The notes under the pieces were generated by a model. It was not told the DNA's origin, searched no databases, and saw only the letters and a program-made list of their open reading frames with translations. Below, piece after piece: positions 14,417-22,298 of a DNA stretch of 22,298 nucleotides. A program made the translations under genes and the position numbers. Origin of the DNA: Bacillota bacterium (GTDB lineage Bacteria > Bacillota > Sulfobacillia > RBS10-35 > JAJYVN01); assembly GCA_021791995.1 (NCBI GenBank), contig JAJYVN010000014.1:1-22298 (forward strand), read 5' to 3'. Every line of letters begins with the position of its first letter. Position 1 is the stretch's first letter.

Positions 14417-17032
14417 ATGGAGTCGATGGCCGACGAACTGCGGGATCTGGTCGCAGGATGCTCCCGGATCGTCGCCGATCTGGAAGCCGCGCAAATGTGC
14501 CTGCCCTTGATCGGAACGGGGGATGCGGAGCGGATCCGAAAGCTCCTCGGAAATCCGCCCGATCTGGTCGAGCGACCGGTCGGTCGCTTTGCACGTGTTA
14601 TCTACCTCGGGTCTGTGGTGGATCACAGCCGCCTTGAAGAGGGCGTGATGCAACCACTCTCCACCTACGAGGGGGAGATGTTGGCCTCCGACCCTCCGCT
14701 TTGGGCATCCACATCGGCGCCCGTGCACCTGTGTGGGGAGGCCGTAAATGCGATTCTCGCCGCCAACGTGCTGATCCTGCCGCTCGGACATCCCGGTGGC
14801 CGCGTGGTGTCCATGGACGCTTGGCCCCTACGCCCGGTATCCGAGCCTCCGGCAGAGGTTGTCGCTCGCGGTCCCCATCTCGGCTTTGTGGAGGATCTGA
14901 CCACAAACCTGGCCCTGGTGCGACAGGGCATCCCCGACCGTCGCTTGCGCGTGGAAGAAATCGACACGGGCAGCCGAAGCGGCACAAAGGGCGCTTTGCT
15001 GTATCTGGACGGTGTGGCAAGCCGGGCGGTCCTTACCGAGGTCCGCCACCAATTGGCGCAGGCCAAACCCTCCTTTGTGACGGACACCTCCATGCTGGCC
15101 GAGTGGCTATCACCCGCGTCGGGTATCCTGCTGCCGACGGTGGGCAAAACGGAACGGCCGGACCATGCAACAGCGGAGTTGCTCAACGGCAAGATCGTCC
15201 TCTTTACGAGCGGATCGCCCACCGCCTTGCTCGTTCCGAATGTCTTTGCGGATCTGCTCCATGTGCCGGCCGATTACTACGAGCGGTGCATCCCAGCCAC
15301 CTTCACGCGCTCGATCCGCCTTTTGGGGCTGGTCGTGGCGATCGGTACGACCCCACTCTTCGTCGCTGTCGACAGCATCAATCATGAACTGTTGCCAGGA
15401 AAACTCTTTCTGACGTTCTCCACCAACCGACAGGGAGTGCCGATGCCGCTGGCGGTGGAGGTCCTCATCATGGAGATCATCGTTGAGGTAATTCGCGAAG
15501 CGGGCTTGCGTCTCCCCGGTCCGGTGGGACAAAGCATTGCGATCATTGGAGCCGTGGTGATCGGTCAAGCAGCGCTTTTGGCAGGGCTCATCAGTGCTCC
15601 CGCCGTCGTCGTCGTTTCGTTGGCATTCATCGCGTCCTTCGTCCTGCCCTCCAGTGACCTGGTCGCAGCACTTCGGATGGTGCGCTTTGCGCTCATTCTC
15701 CTGGGAGCATTCTTTGGACTCTTGGGTGTCACTTGGGGAATCTTGGTCCTGGTCATCTACGTCGCATCCCTCACTTCCTTCGGCGTCCCCTACCTGTCAC
15801 CGGTCGCGCCCCGGCGCGCCCGCGGCCTGCAGGATTTCCTGGTGCGCTTGCCCCTGCCCAATCTCAAGCGCTCGTTTATGGCTCGTTCGGCCTCTCCCCC
15901 AGCCCCAGCAACAACGGAGGAGCGGGGCACCGGGTCCGGACCGGCCCAACTCTCGAGCCGGCAGTTCTTTTGGATCCTGGTTCTCGTCAGTCTACCCACC
16001 GACATCCTGTTTTTACCCGGAACGATCCTCCAGAGCGGTGGTCGGGAGGCATGGTTGACATCCGCGTTGGCGGCAGCACCCTGGCTCCTGGTTGCATGGG
16101 GACTTGGGGCTGTGGCCGGCCGCTTTGGGGACCTGGTCACCGCCGCCCGGAAGTATTTAGGGCCGATCGCCGGCCGCGCTGTGCTCTTCGCCGAATGGGC
16201 CGCGGTGGGATCCTATGTGGTCATAACGACCGGCGGAATGATTCAGATGGCGGAAGCTACTTTCGTCACCGCCATCGTTCCCATGTGGGTATTGGCCATT
16301 CTGGGCTTGATTCCGGCGGGAATCCTCGCGTGGTTGGGTCCCGTCGTCATCGGACGAACGGCGATGCTCCTCGGCCCGGTCCTGCTGGCGGTCTTGTTGG
16401 GCGTGGAGCTACTGACCGTTTCCAGCATCCATTGGCTCTGGGCACTCCCCCTCTGGCCCCGGACCCTTCGATTCGCAGACACGGGAAGTCTGCTCTACAG
16501 CTGGGTCTGGTTGGCCGAGCCGGTTTTCATCGGTTTCGGTTTGATGCACCATGTCAAGCCCACCGCCCGCAAGGCCTGCGGCAGAACCCTAGCCGTCGCC
16601 GTCGCCACCCTCGGTGCGCTCGGCACCCTCGGGGTTTGGGACATCATCGCCACCTTTGGTGCGCAACGGGCAGCCACCTTCCTCCTCCCCTTCATCCCGT
16701 TTGTCAATGGGGTGCGCCTGGGCCCCCATTTGGGGCACCTCGCCACGGTGGTCATTCCGGTGGAAACGGCGGGTGCGGCCCTGAGTACCGGCATCCTGCT
16801 CTGGGTCTGGAAACGACTCAGCGGACGTGGCGCATCCGGAATGTGGTCCACGGCAGTGCTTGTGGCCGAGATCGCCGTAGCGGGTGGAGTGGCGCTGGTG
16901 CTCTTCGAGAATGTCCAAACGCTGAACACCATCACCCTGCATTGGGTGGCAGCCGTCGCCCTACCCACGCTGCTGGCTGGATCGATTGCCACTTATGGGA
17001 TGGCGGCCCTCCGGGCACGAAGAAGCCGATGA
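14417..17032 (+). CDS. gerAA-gerAB: Fused GerAA-GerAB spore germinant receptor subunit
   Basis: One uninterrupted 871-codon frame joins two subunits that are normally separate genes. Residues 1 to about 300 are the soluble GerAA N-terminal domain (for example STYEGEMLASDPPLW region and TNLALVRQGIPDRRL). About 300-455 form the GerAA membrane domain with the family block VEVLIMEIIVEVIREAGLRL and VVIGQAALLAGLIS. It ends like GerAA with SFGVPYLSPVAP. A linker at about 488-512 (RSASPPAPATTEERGTGSG) leads into a GerAB-like APC-family permease, about 513-871, starting SSRQFFWILVLVSLPTDILF and containing about ten membrane helices. It would sit in the spore inner membrane and sense nutrient germinants. 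The ATG at 14417 follows a stop by six nt and lacks a clear Shine-Dalgarno; ATG 14426 is an alternative. gerAC follows with an ATGA overlap. Confidence 0.93.
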   Translation: MESMADELRDLVAGCSRIVADLEAAQMCLPLIGTGDAERIRKLLGNPPDLVERPVGRFARVIYLGSVVDHSRLEEGVMQPLSTYEGEMLASDPPLWASTSAPVHLCGEAVNAILAANVLILPLGHPGGRVVSMDAWPLRPVSEPPAEVVARGPHLGFVEDLTTNLALVRQGIPDRRLRVEEIDTGSRSGTKGALLYLDGVASRAVLTEVRHQLAQAKPSFVTDTSMLAEWLSPASGILLPTVGKTERPDHATAELLNGKIVLFTSGSPTALLVPNVFADLLHVPADYYERCIPATFTRSIRLLGLVVAIGTTPLFVAVDSINHELLPGKLFLTFSTNRQGVPMPLAVEVLIMEIIVEVIREAGLRLPGPVGQSIAIIGAVVIGQAALLAGLISAPAVVVVSLAFIASFVLPSSDLVAALRMVRFALILLGAFFGLLGVTWGILVLVIYVASLTSFGVPYLSPVAPRRARGLQDFLVRLPLPNLKRSFMARSASPPAPATTEERGTGSGPAQLSSRQFFWILVLVSLPTDILFLPGTILQSGGREAWLTSALAAAPWLLVAWGLGAVAGRFGDLVTAARKYLGPIAGRAVLFAEWAAVGSYVVITTGGMIQMAEATFVTAIVPMWVLAILGLIPAGILAWLGPVVIGRTAMLLGPVLLAVLLGVELLTVSSIHWLWALPLWPRTLRFADTGSLLYSWVWLAEPVFIGFGLMHHVKPTARKACGRTLAVAVATLGALGTLGVWDIIATFGAQRAATFLLPFIPFVNGVRLGPHLGHLATVVIPVETAGAALSTGILLWVWKRLSGRGASGMWSTAVLVAEIAVAGGVALVLFENVQTLNTITLHWVAAVALPTLLAGSIATYGMAALRARRSR

Positions 17033-18240
17033 GGAAGAACATTCAACACATGCGAACGGCGACACGGCGGATCCTCGTACCACTGCTTTTGGGAGCGACA
17101 CTGACCCTAACCGGCTGTTGGGGCGTAGCACCGCTTCACAAGACTGGGCTCGTCGTACTGCTCGGGCTCGATGCCGCTTCTGCGGGACAATATCAGGTGA
17201 CCGTGGCCATGATCAATCCGCTGGGGCACCCACTCCCGATGCAGGGTGGCCCTGCGAGCAAACAGCCGGAGGTCGTCCGCGAAGCGACCGCCGCCGATCC
17301 GATCATCGCCCTGGCAGAGATCAGCGCCATGAGCTATCTCAACTTGGATTTTACGCACGTCCGCGCGGTGATCGTCTCGGAAGCGCTCGCTCAAGCGGGG
17401 CTCTCGCCAGCCGTCGATTTCATGGAACGCTCCACCGAGTTCACCACCTCGGCCTGGATCTTCATCGCCCAAGGGGAGAGCGCCGCGAGCGTGATCCAGC
17501 AATCCCAAGATATGCTGCCCGACGCCGGAAGCGTCCTTGCCTCCACTGCGCTCTGGAGCAGAGCTCGTACGGAGGTCTATCCGAGGCGCTTGTCCACCGT
17601 GCTCAGCATGGTCGCCATGCACGGATCCCAGGCAACGACGGCTGGTATGTCGGTGGACTCTTCGCAGGGTAAGGGCGACACCAAGGCCTTTGCGCTCTCG
17701 GGCCTTGCACTCTTTCGCGGTGATCGCCTCGTTGGATGGCTGCATTCGCCGGCCGCGCTCGGCTGGCTCGCGGCCAACGACCACCTCAGCCAACAGGTGC
17801 TAACACTGCAGGCGCAGGGACAAACGGTCGTCCTGCGCCTACTGACAGCGCACCGAAAGGTCAAGGTAACCCACACCGCCTCCGGACCCAACCTCGACTT
17901 ACAGATCACCGTTGCGGGCAAAATCGTCGCAGCGCAAGCCGTAAGCACCGGTGCTCCATGGACCTCCGCCGAGGCACTGCAGCCGGTGGAGACAGAAGCG
18001 GCGGCCGTCCTCACACAGGATGTGCGGGTCGCCTTGGCGGACGCGCAGGCCGACGAGACGGACGTCTTCAGTTTTGGCGAGTACGTTCGCCTGCAGGACC
18101 CTCCAGACTGGACGCGCCTGCAAGCAGCGTGGTCCACAGAAGGATTTGCGCACTTGCCCATCCACGTCCACGTTCAGGTACACCTGCGGTCCAGCGGACA
18201 GACCATCGGTGGGATCGGAAGCGCACACCAATGGACCTGA
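17029..18240 (+). CDS. gerAC: GerAC-type spore germination lipoprotein
   Basis: C subunit of the germinant receptor, a lipoprotein on the outer face of the spore inner membrane. The 403-residue product has a basic N-terminus, a hydrophobic signal segment and the lipobox LTLTGC with C30 as the lipidated cysteine, followed by the typical GCWG start of mature GerAC proteins. The rest fits the family: early beta strands (VVLLGLDAA, YQVTVAMINP), FTHVRAVIVSEALA, STEFTTSAWIFIAQGESA, and a C-terminal IHVHVQVHLRSSG. Its ATG shares ATGA with the stop of the fused receptor gene, so the two are probably coupled. It ends 32 nt from the convergent cysI end. Confidence 0.92.
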   Translation: MRKNIQHMRTATRRILVPLLLGATLTLTGCWGVAPLHKTGLVVLLGLDAASAGQYQVTVAMINPLGHPLPMQGGPASKQPEVVREATAADPIIALAEISAMSYLNLDFTHVRAVIVSEALAQAGLSPAVDFMERSTEFTTSAWIFIAQGESAASVIQQSQDMLPDAGSVLASTALWSRARTEVYPRRLSTVLSMVAMHGSQATTAGMSVDSSQGKGDTKAFALSGLALFRGDRLVGWLHSPAALGWLAANDHLSQQVLTLQAQGQTVVLRLLTAHRKVKVTHTASGPNLDLQITVAGKIVAAQAVSTGAPWTSAEALQPVETEAAAVLTQDVRVALADAQADETDVFSFGEYVRLQDPPDWTRLQAAWSTEGFAHLPIHVHVQVHLRSSGQTIGGIGSAHQWT

Positions 18241-18272
18241 AGCGCGCGTTGGCCACACTCGCTCCCAACACG

Positions 18273-19952
18273 CTATCCGTTGGCATGAAACTCCCTACCG
18301 CATGCAACATGGCGCACATACCCCGCTCGAACGACGAAGTCCCCGAAGTGTTCGCCCGGGGTGCGCTCTTCGGCGTACCGATGGATGATCGGGCTCAGAG
18401 CAGCGAAGATTTCCTCTGGACGGATGTTCTCTCGATAGAGGCAGTTGAGCCGATCTCCGCGGAATCCCGCACCAAGGTAAAGGTTGTAACGACCGGGGGC
18501 CTTGCCAGTCAGCCCGATCTCGCCCAAAAACGGGCGCGAGCACCCGTTGGGGCACCCAGACATTCGCACCATGATCTCCTGATCGCCGAGACCAGCCTCG
18601 TTCACGATTTCCTGCAGTTGATCCAGAAACGCCGGGAGATAGCGTTCGGATTCCGCCATCGCCAGACCGCAGGTCGGAAAGGCGACGCAGGCCATCGCTC
18701 CGCGATGGAGCGGGGAGGGACCCGCCGCGGAGAGGAGCCCATATTCGCGGGCGATGTCCTCGACACGAGGCCGGTCGGCACCTGGCACTCCGCATACAAT
18801 CAGGTTCTGGTTCGGGGTCAGGCGAAAGTCCCCCCTGCCCAGCTCCGCGATGGCGCGGAGACCATCCAATGCCCGTTCTCTCAACCGCCCGTTTTCCACA
18901 AACAATGTCAGGTGATGGCGGTCCCCCGTTCCCTCGATCCACCCATACCGGTCGCCGGAAGTTTCGAACGTGTATTCCGCCGGCGGAGCCAGTTCGAAGC
19001 CGAGGCGCCGTTCAAGCTCCGCGACAAACCACTCTGTGCCTCGATCGTCGATCGTATACTTCAGACGAGCATGCATACGGTTGGTGCGGTCCCCGAAGTC
19101 GCGCTGAACGGTGAGGACCCCCTGCGCAACAGCGATGAGTTGGTCTGGGGCGCAAAACCCGATGACCGTGGCTAGGTTGGGATACGTGTTCTCCTCACCG
19201 TAGGTCATTCCCATCCCGCCGCCCACGGCCACATTGAAGCCAAGTAGCGCACCACCGTCGGAAACGGCGATGAAGCCAAGATCCTGGCTAAAGACATCCA
19301 CATCATTGCTCGGTGGAATAGCAACCCCGATCTTGAACTTCCGCGGGAGGTAGGTGGATCCGTATAGCGGTTCCTCGTCGCTGCGGCTATCCAGCACTTT
19401 TTCGTTCTCGAGCCAGATCTCGTGATAGGCAGTCGTGTTAGGCAAGAGGTATTCGCTCAGCGCGCGCGCGTGCCCAAACACCTCCCGCTGCAAGGGAGTG
19501 TCCGGGTTGGGATGGCACATGACGTTGCGGTTCACATCGCCGCAGGCACCGAGCGTGGTCAAGAGGATCTCGTTGATCGTCGCGATGTTCTGGCGCAATT
19601 GCCACTTCAGGATACCGTGCAGCTGCACCGTCTGACGGCTTGTCAGGCGAAGACTGCCATCACCATAGCTGCGGCCCAGTTCGTCGAGCTTAAGCCACTG
19701 GCGCGGCTCCAGCACTCCCCCCGGCGCTCGGACGCGCACCATGAAGCCATACGCTGGTTCCAGCTTGCTGCGCCGCCGCTCCTCCCGCAGATCTCGATCA
19801 TCCTGCTGGTAGCTGCCATGGAACTTCAGCAGTTGAGCGTCGTCGGGATCGATCGCGGCCGTCAGGGGATCCTGCAGTCCGGAGTGAATCGTCCCGCGCA
19901 GGTATCGACTGGCGGCCTTGATGCGCTCAACCTCGCTCTCTTGCTCGGCCAT
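18273..19952 (-). CDS. cysI: Assimilatory sulfite reductase hemoprotein (beta) subunit
   Basis: Carries siroheme and a 4Fe-4S cluster and reduces sulfite to sulfide by six electrons for cysteine synthesis. The 559-residue product has the two-repeat sulfite/nitrite reductase layout: GFMVRVRAPGG and LRLTSRQTVQLHGI near the N-terminus, GDVNRNVMCHPNP, KIGVAIPPSNDVDVFSQDLG, NVAVGGGMGMTYGEENTYP, and the cluster cysteines in ACVAFPTCGLAMAE (C-x5-C) and MSGCPNGCSRP (C-x3-C). The ATG at 19952 follows AGGAGGG at 7 nt. It starts 21 nt after cysJ and is expressed with it. Confidence 0.97.
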   Translation of the reverse strand: MAEQESEVERIKAASRYLRGTIHSGLQDPLTAAIDPDDAQLLKFHGSYQQDDRDLREERRRSKLEPAYGFMVRVRAPGGVLEPRQWLKLDELGRSYGDGSLRLTSRQTVQLHGILKWQLRQNIATINEILLTTLGACGDVNRNVMCHPNPDTPLQREVFGHARALSEYLLPNTTAYHEIWLENEKVLDSRSDEEPLYGSTYLPRKFKIGVAIPPSNDVDVFSQDLGFIAVSDGGALLGFNVAVGGGMGMTYGEENTYPNLATVIGFCAPDQLIAVAQGVLTVQRDFGDRTNRMHARLKYTIDDRGTEWFVAELERRLGFELAPPAEYTFETSGDRYGWIEGTGDRHHLTLFVENGRLRERALDGLRAIAELGRGDFRLTPNQNLIVCGVPGADRPRVEDIAREYGLLSAAGPSPLHRGAMACVAFPTCGLAMAESERYLPAFLDQLQEIVNEAGLGDQEIMVRMSGCPNGCSRPFLGEIGLTGKAPGRYNLYLGAGFRGDRLNCLYRENIRPEEIFAALSPIIHRYAEERTPGEHFGDFVVRAGYVRHVACGREFHANG

Positions 19953-19973
19953 CGGCGTTCCCTCCTGGAAGTG

Positions 19974-21809
19974 TTAATAGACGTCCCGCTGGTAGCGGCG
20001 CGAGGCACGCATCTCGGCCAGGTATGCGGCCGCGCCGTCTGAGTCGGATCCACTATTCCGCATGATGATCTCGGTCAGGGCCCGTTCAACATCCGGAGCC
20101 ATGTTCTGCTCCTCTCCGCACACATACACGTATGCACCCCGCTCAAGCCACCGGTACACCTCGGCCGCGTGTTCGAGCAAGCGATGCTGCACGTAGATCT
20201 TGCGGGATGAATCGCGCGAAAAGGCCACATCCATGCGCGTCAGCGCGCCCTGGCGCATGGCTTGCAGCCATTCACTCTGGTACAGGAAATCCGTCCGAAA
20301 GTGGCGATCCCCGAACAAGAGCCAGGAGGCACCATCTGCCCCCAGCGCTTGGCGCTCCTGCACAAAGGCACGAAAGGGGGCGATCCCCGTCCCTGGACCG
20401 ATCATGATGATCGGTGCATGCGGATCGGCCGGCAGGCGGAAATTCGGATTGCGCTGCACGAACACCGGCACCGACTCCCCCACCGCTCGCTCGGCCAAAT
20501 GGCGTGAGCAGACCCCGTACCGCACTCGACCATCGGTGCAGTAGTCGACCAGACGCACGGCCAGGTGGACCTCTTCGGGGAATGCGGCCGAAGAGCTGGC
20601 GATCGAGTACAGGCGGGGAGGAAGCCGGCGCAGGGCCGTCACAAACTCGCGCGCCGGTACACCGCGCAGGCAAAGGTCGTGCAAGAGATCCACCAGGTCG
20701 CGCCCCACGATGTATCGGCGGAGTTCCTCCTGACGCTCGGGCCGCAGGAGGTCACTCAAGGCACTGGCTTCGGTCACCGCGACCAGCTTTTCCAGAAGGA
20801 TCCGGCTGAGGACTGTGATCTCATATTGCGAAGTTAGCGCCTCACCGAGTGTCCTTCCGTCGTCCAGAACGAGGGCAGGATCCCAATCGGCGGCCTCCAC
20901 CAAGGCCCTGACAAGGTTGGGCTCGTTCTGGGGGTAGATTCCCAGAGAATCCCCTGGCTCCCAGGTGAGACCCGACCCCGACAGCGACAGTTCCAGGTGA
21001 CGCGTCGAGCGATCCGAACCACGACCGTTGAGTTCCACGTGCTCCACAATTTCGGCCCGAAAGGGATTGCTACGCGAAAAGGCAACCGCCTGGGAGACTG
21101 TGCGCCGGGATACGGTCACCCGCACAGTCTCTGTGCCGTTCGCTGTCGCCTCGGCACACAGCGTCTCGAGGAGTTGGTCCATCCAACGCTGGGCCGCCTC
21201 CACAAAATCGACGTCACAATCCACTCGGGGATGGAGCGGCGTCGCGCCAAGCCCTTGGAGTCGCTGATCAAAGTCGCGACCTGTCTTGCAGAAGTACTCG
21301 TACGAACTGTCGCCTAAAGCAAGGACTGCGTAGCGAAGCTGCTCGAGCCGAGGGGCCTTGCGGCTCTCGAGGAATTCCTTAAAGGCGATGGCGTTGTCCG
21401 GCGGGTCGCCATCCCCCTGCGTGCTCGTGATCAAAATCAGGTGCTCCGTCTGTCGCAACTCGCGTGGGGGAAAATCCGCCAGCGACAAAAGCTTCACCGA
21501 GAGCCCTGCGTGGCGGATTCGATCGGCGAACTCCTCCGCCAGGCCGTGCGCGTTGCCGGTCTGGGATCCATAAACAACGGTGACCTCCAGAACCCCCGCG
21601 CCCGGTTGGTCCAACTGCGGTGTCGGACGTGCGGAGGCGTCCCACCCCGCGAGGTATCCGCTCAACCACACCCGCTGCTCGGGGGTCAGGGTGGGCACAA
21701 GACGGTCCACCAGACCTGTCTGCTCGGGAGTCAGCGGACTTAGGGAGCGTGGCGTCCAAGGGGATGGTGTGGCTTCCGCCAGCACCTGATTTTCCAAATC
21801 TTCCACCAC
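19974..21809 (-). CDS. cysJ: Assimilatory sulfite reductase flavoprotein (alpha) subunit
   Basis: Passes electrons from NADPH through FAD and FMN to CysI. The 611-residue product has an N-terminal LTPEQRVWLSGYLAGW segment as in Bacillus-type CysJ, an FMN-binding flavodoxin domain from about residue 75 (VVYGSQTGNAHGLAEEFA, STQGDGDPPDNA, LGDSSYEYFCKTG), an FAD domain with RLYSIASSSAAFP, the NADPH region IGPGTGIAPFRAFVQERQ, VYVCGEEQNMAPDVERAL, and the usual final RRYQRDVY. The start is the GTG at 21809 (a second GTG follows directly); its Shine-Dalgarno is weak, so the exact start is uncertain by a few codons. The promoter at 21862-21890 gives a leader of about 45 nt that contains a palindrome. 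Confidence 0.97.
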   Translation of the reverse strand: MVEDLENQVLAEATPSPWTPRSLSPLTPEQTGLVDRLVPTLTPEQRVWLSGYLAGWDASARPTPQLDQPGAGVLEVTVVYGSQTGNAHGLAEEFADRIRHAGLSVKLLSLADFPPRELRQTEHLILITSTQGDGDPPDNAIAFKEFLESRKAPRLEQLRYAVLALGDSSYEYFCKTGRDFDQRLQGLGATPLHPRVDCDVDFVEAAQRWMDQLLETLCAEATANGTETVRVTVSRRTVSQAVAFSRSNPFRAEIVEHVELNGRGSDRSTRHLELSLSGSGLTWEPGDSLGIYPQNEPNLVRALVEAADWDPALVLDDGRTLGEALTSQYEITVLSRILLEKLVAVTEASALSDLLRPERQEELRRYIVGRDLVDLLHDLCLRGVPAREFVTALRRLPPRLYSIASSSAAFPEEVHLAVRLVDYCTDGRVRYGVCSRHLAERAVGESVPVFVQRNPNFRLPADPHAPIIMIGPGTGIAPFRAFVQERQALGADGASWLLFGDRHFRTDFLYQSEWLQAMRQGALTRMDVAFSRDSSRKIYVQHRLLEHAAEVYRWLERGAYVYVCGEEQNMAPDVERALTEIIMRNSGSDSDGAAAYLAEMRASRRYQRDVY

Positions 21810-21843
21810 CCGCGGCTGTGTGGCCGCCTATCCAATACTTCCT

Positions 21844-21857
21844 ATTCCGATCGGAAT
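21844..21857. promoter_or_regulatory. Perfect 14-bp palindrome at the cysJ transcription start, probable operator
   Basis: ATTCCGATCGGAAT is a perfect inverted repeat lying 4 nt downstream of the -10 of the cysJ promoter, so it covers the expected +1. A bound dimeric repressor there would block initiation. The regulator is unknown; sulfur regulators of the Rrf2 or LysR type are candidates by context only. Confidence 0.55.
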
Positions 21858-21861
21858 TAAG

Positions 21862-21890
21862 GATATAACAGACAGAGCGGATCGCGTCAA
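21862..21890 (-). promoter_or_regulatory. Sigma-A promoter of cysJ-cysI
   Basis: On the minus strand TTGACG (21890-21885), exactly 17 nt, then TATATC (21867-21862). Five of six matches in the -35 and four to five in the -10. It is the best promoter in the window. Confidence 0.75.
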
Positions 21891-22298
21891 GGCCCCCTGC
21901 GACGCACGGGTCGTCCAACGCCACCCTCTCCCCCTACGCGGGCCTGGGCGAAACGTCTCCGCCCGACGGTGGAATGGACACGGCCAAAGAACGGATAAGC
22001 GGCCGACTCTGAGTGCCGTATGGGCCGTTGTGGTGGCGGATCGCGGCATTCACTGAATAGTCACCCAACGGCATTGGAGCGCCGATGGAACGGGGCGAGA
22101 TTCCGCCTGTGCGCGGAGCGAGCGGAGGCTGGGGCGGCGAACGGCATCTGGGCGCACGTCTGCTCTGCGGGGGCAGGTGGCATTGCGGGTGCGGCGTCCT
22201 CGTCGTCGGCGCACGGGGCTTCGGGGAGGGTGGCCGCGGCGGGCTCGGGTGAGCCGTTCGTGGGCCCATCCCCCGCGGGCCCGGTGTTCTGCGGCGCA
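21891..22298. other. Upstream region of cysJ to window end, no gene recognised
   Basis: About 400 nt of GC-rich sequence. A plus-strand frame from ATG 22020 stays open to the window edge and reads Ala/Gly/Ser-rich (AGAGGIAGAASSSSAHG); it has no ribosome binding site and could be noncoding. A 47-codon ATG frame on the minus strand (starting 22074) has no ribosome binding site either. No inverted repeats with T-tails or RNA genes were recognised. Confidence 0.35.

Noticed and set aside
15733..17028. Long N-terminal extension of gerAC in the third frame, overlapping the GerAB half
   Set aside because: The reading is Arg/Pro/Gly/His-rich and unlike any domain. The lipoprotein signal and ATGA overlap define the gerAC start at 17029.
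18241..18272. Bidirectional terminator between gerAC and cysI
   Set aside because: Only a 5-bp GTTGG/CCAAC stem with a long loop and no T-run; insufficient.
21934..22269. Proline-rich 111-codon minus-strand frame at the right end
   Set aside because: Low-complexity Pro/Arg/Ser reading with no ribosome binding site; typical of noncoding GC-rich DNA.

Overview
The window looks like a chromosomal segment of a GC-rich, endospore-forming Bacillota. The evidence is a small acid-soluble spore protein gene, a GerA-type germinant receptor operon, the bacterial heterotetrameric glycyl-tRNA synthetase (glyQ/glyS), and very purine-rich Shine-Dalgarno sites with many TTG, GTG and apparently CTG starts. 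Base composition and gene content would suit a thermophilic or acidophilic lineage such as the Alicyclobacillus/Kyrpidia/Hydrogenibacillus type, but the sequence alone does not settle the genus. No rRNA, tRNA, CRISPR array or intact insertion sequence was seen.

Layout from left to right. 1-550: a decayed remnant (copy A) and a gene-free leader. 551-1114 (+): flavin reductase, ending 1 nt from the convergent glyS stop. 1116-4553 (-): a DUF4342/UBA-like gene, glyQ and glyS in one operon. 4643-8563 (-): tsaE, tsaB, rimI, a spore-protein gene followed by a hairpin, then tsaD and recO. This is the t6A tRNA-modification cluster with a sporulation gene inserted in it. 8715-8954 (+): an unknown 80-residue protein. 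8992-9641: no convincing gene, but it opens with copy B, a homologue in opposite orientation of the sequence at the left window edge. 9642-14188 (-): nnr, alr, pyrB, a possible 40-residue ORF and a 4Fe-4S uracil-DNA glycosylase. 14417-18240 (+): a germinant receptor operon. 18273-21809 (-): cysJ and cysI, the assimilatory sulfite reductase, behind a good promoter that carries a perfect palindrome. 21891-22298: nothing recognised.

The most unusual item is the receptor gene at 14417-17032. One uninterrupted frame encodes a GerAA-type subunit joined through a short Pro/Ala/Thr/Glu-rich linker to a GerAB-type permease, followed by a lipoprotein GerAC gene with an ATGA overlap. The three-subunit receptor is therefore predicted to be made as two polypeptides.

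A second theme is translation initiation. glyQ, pyrB and the unknown gene at 8715 have no ATG, GTG or TTG in a sensible place, but each has an in-frame CTG 5-8 nt after a strong Shine-Dalgarno sequence. Several operons also share an extended -10 promoter element; two of these are identical over 9 nt.
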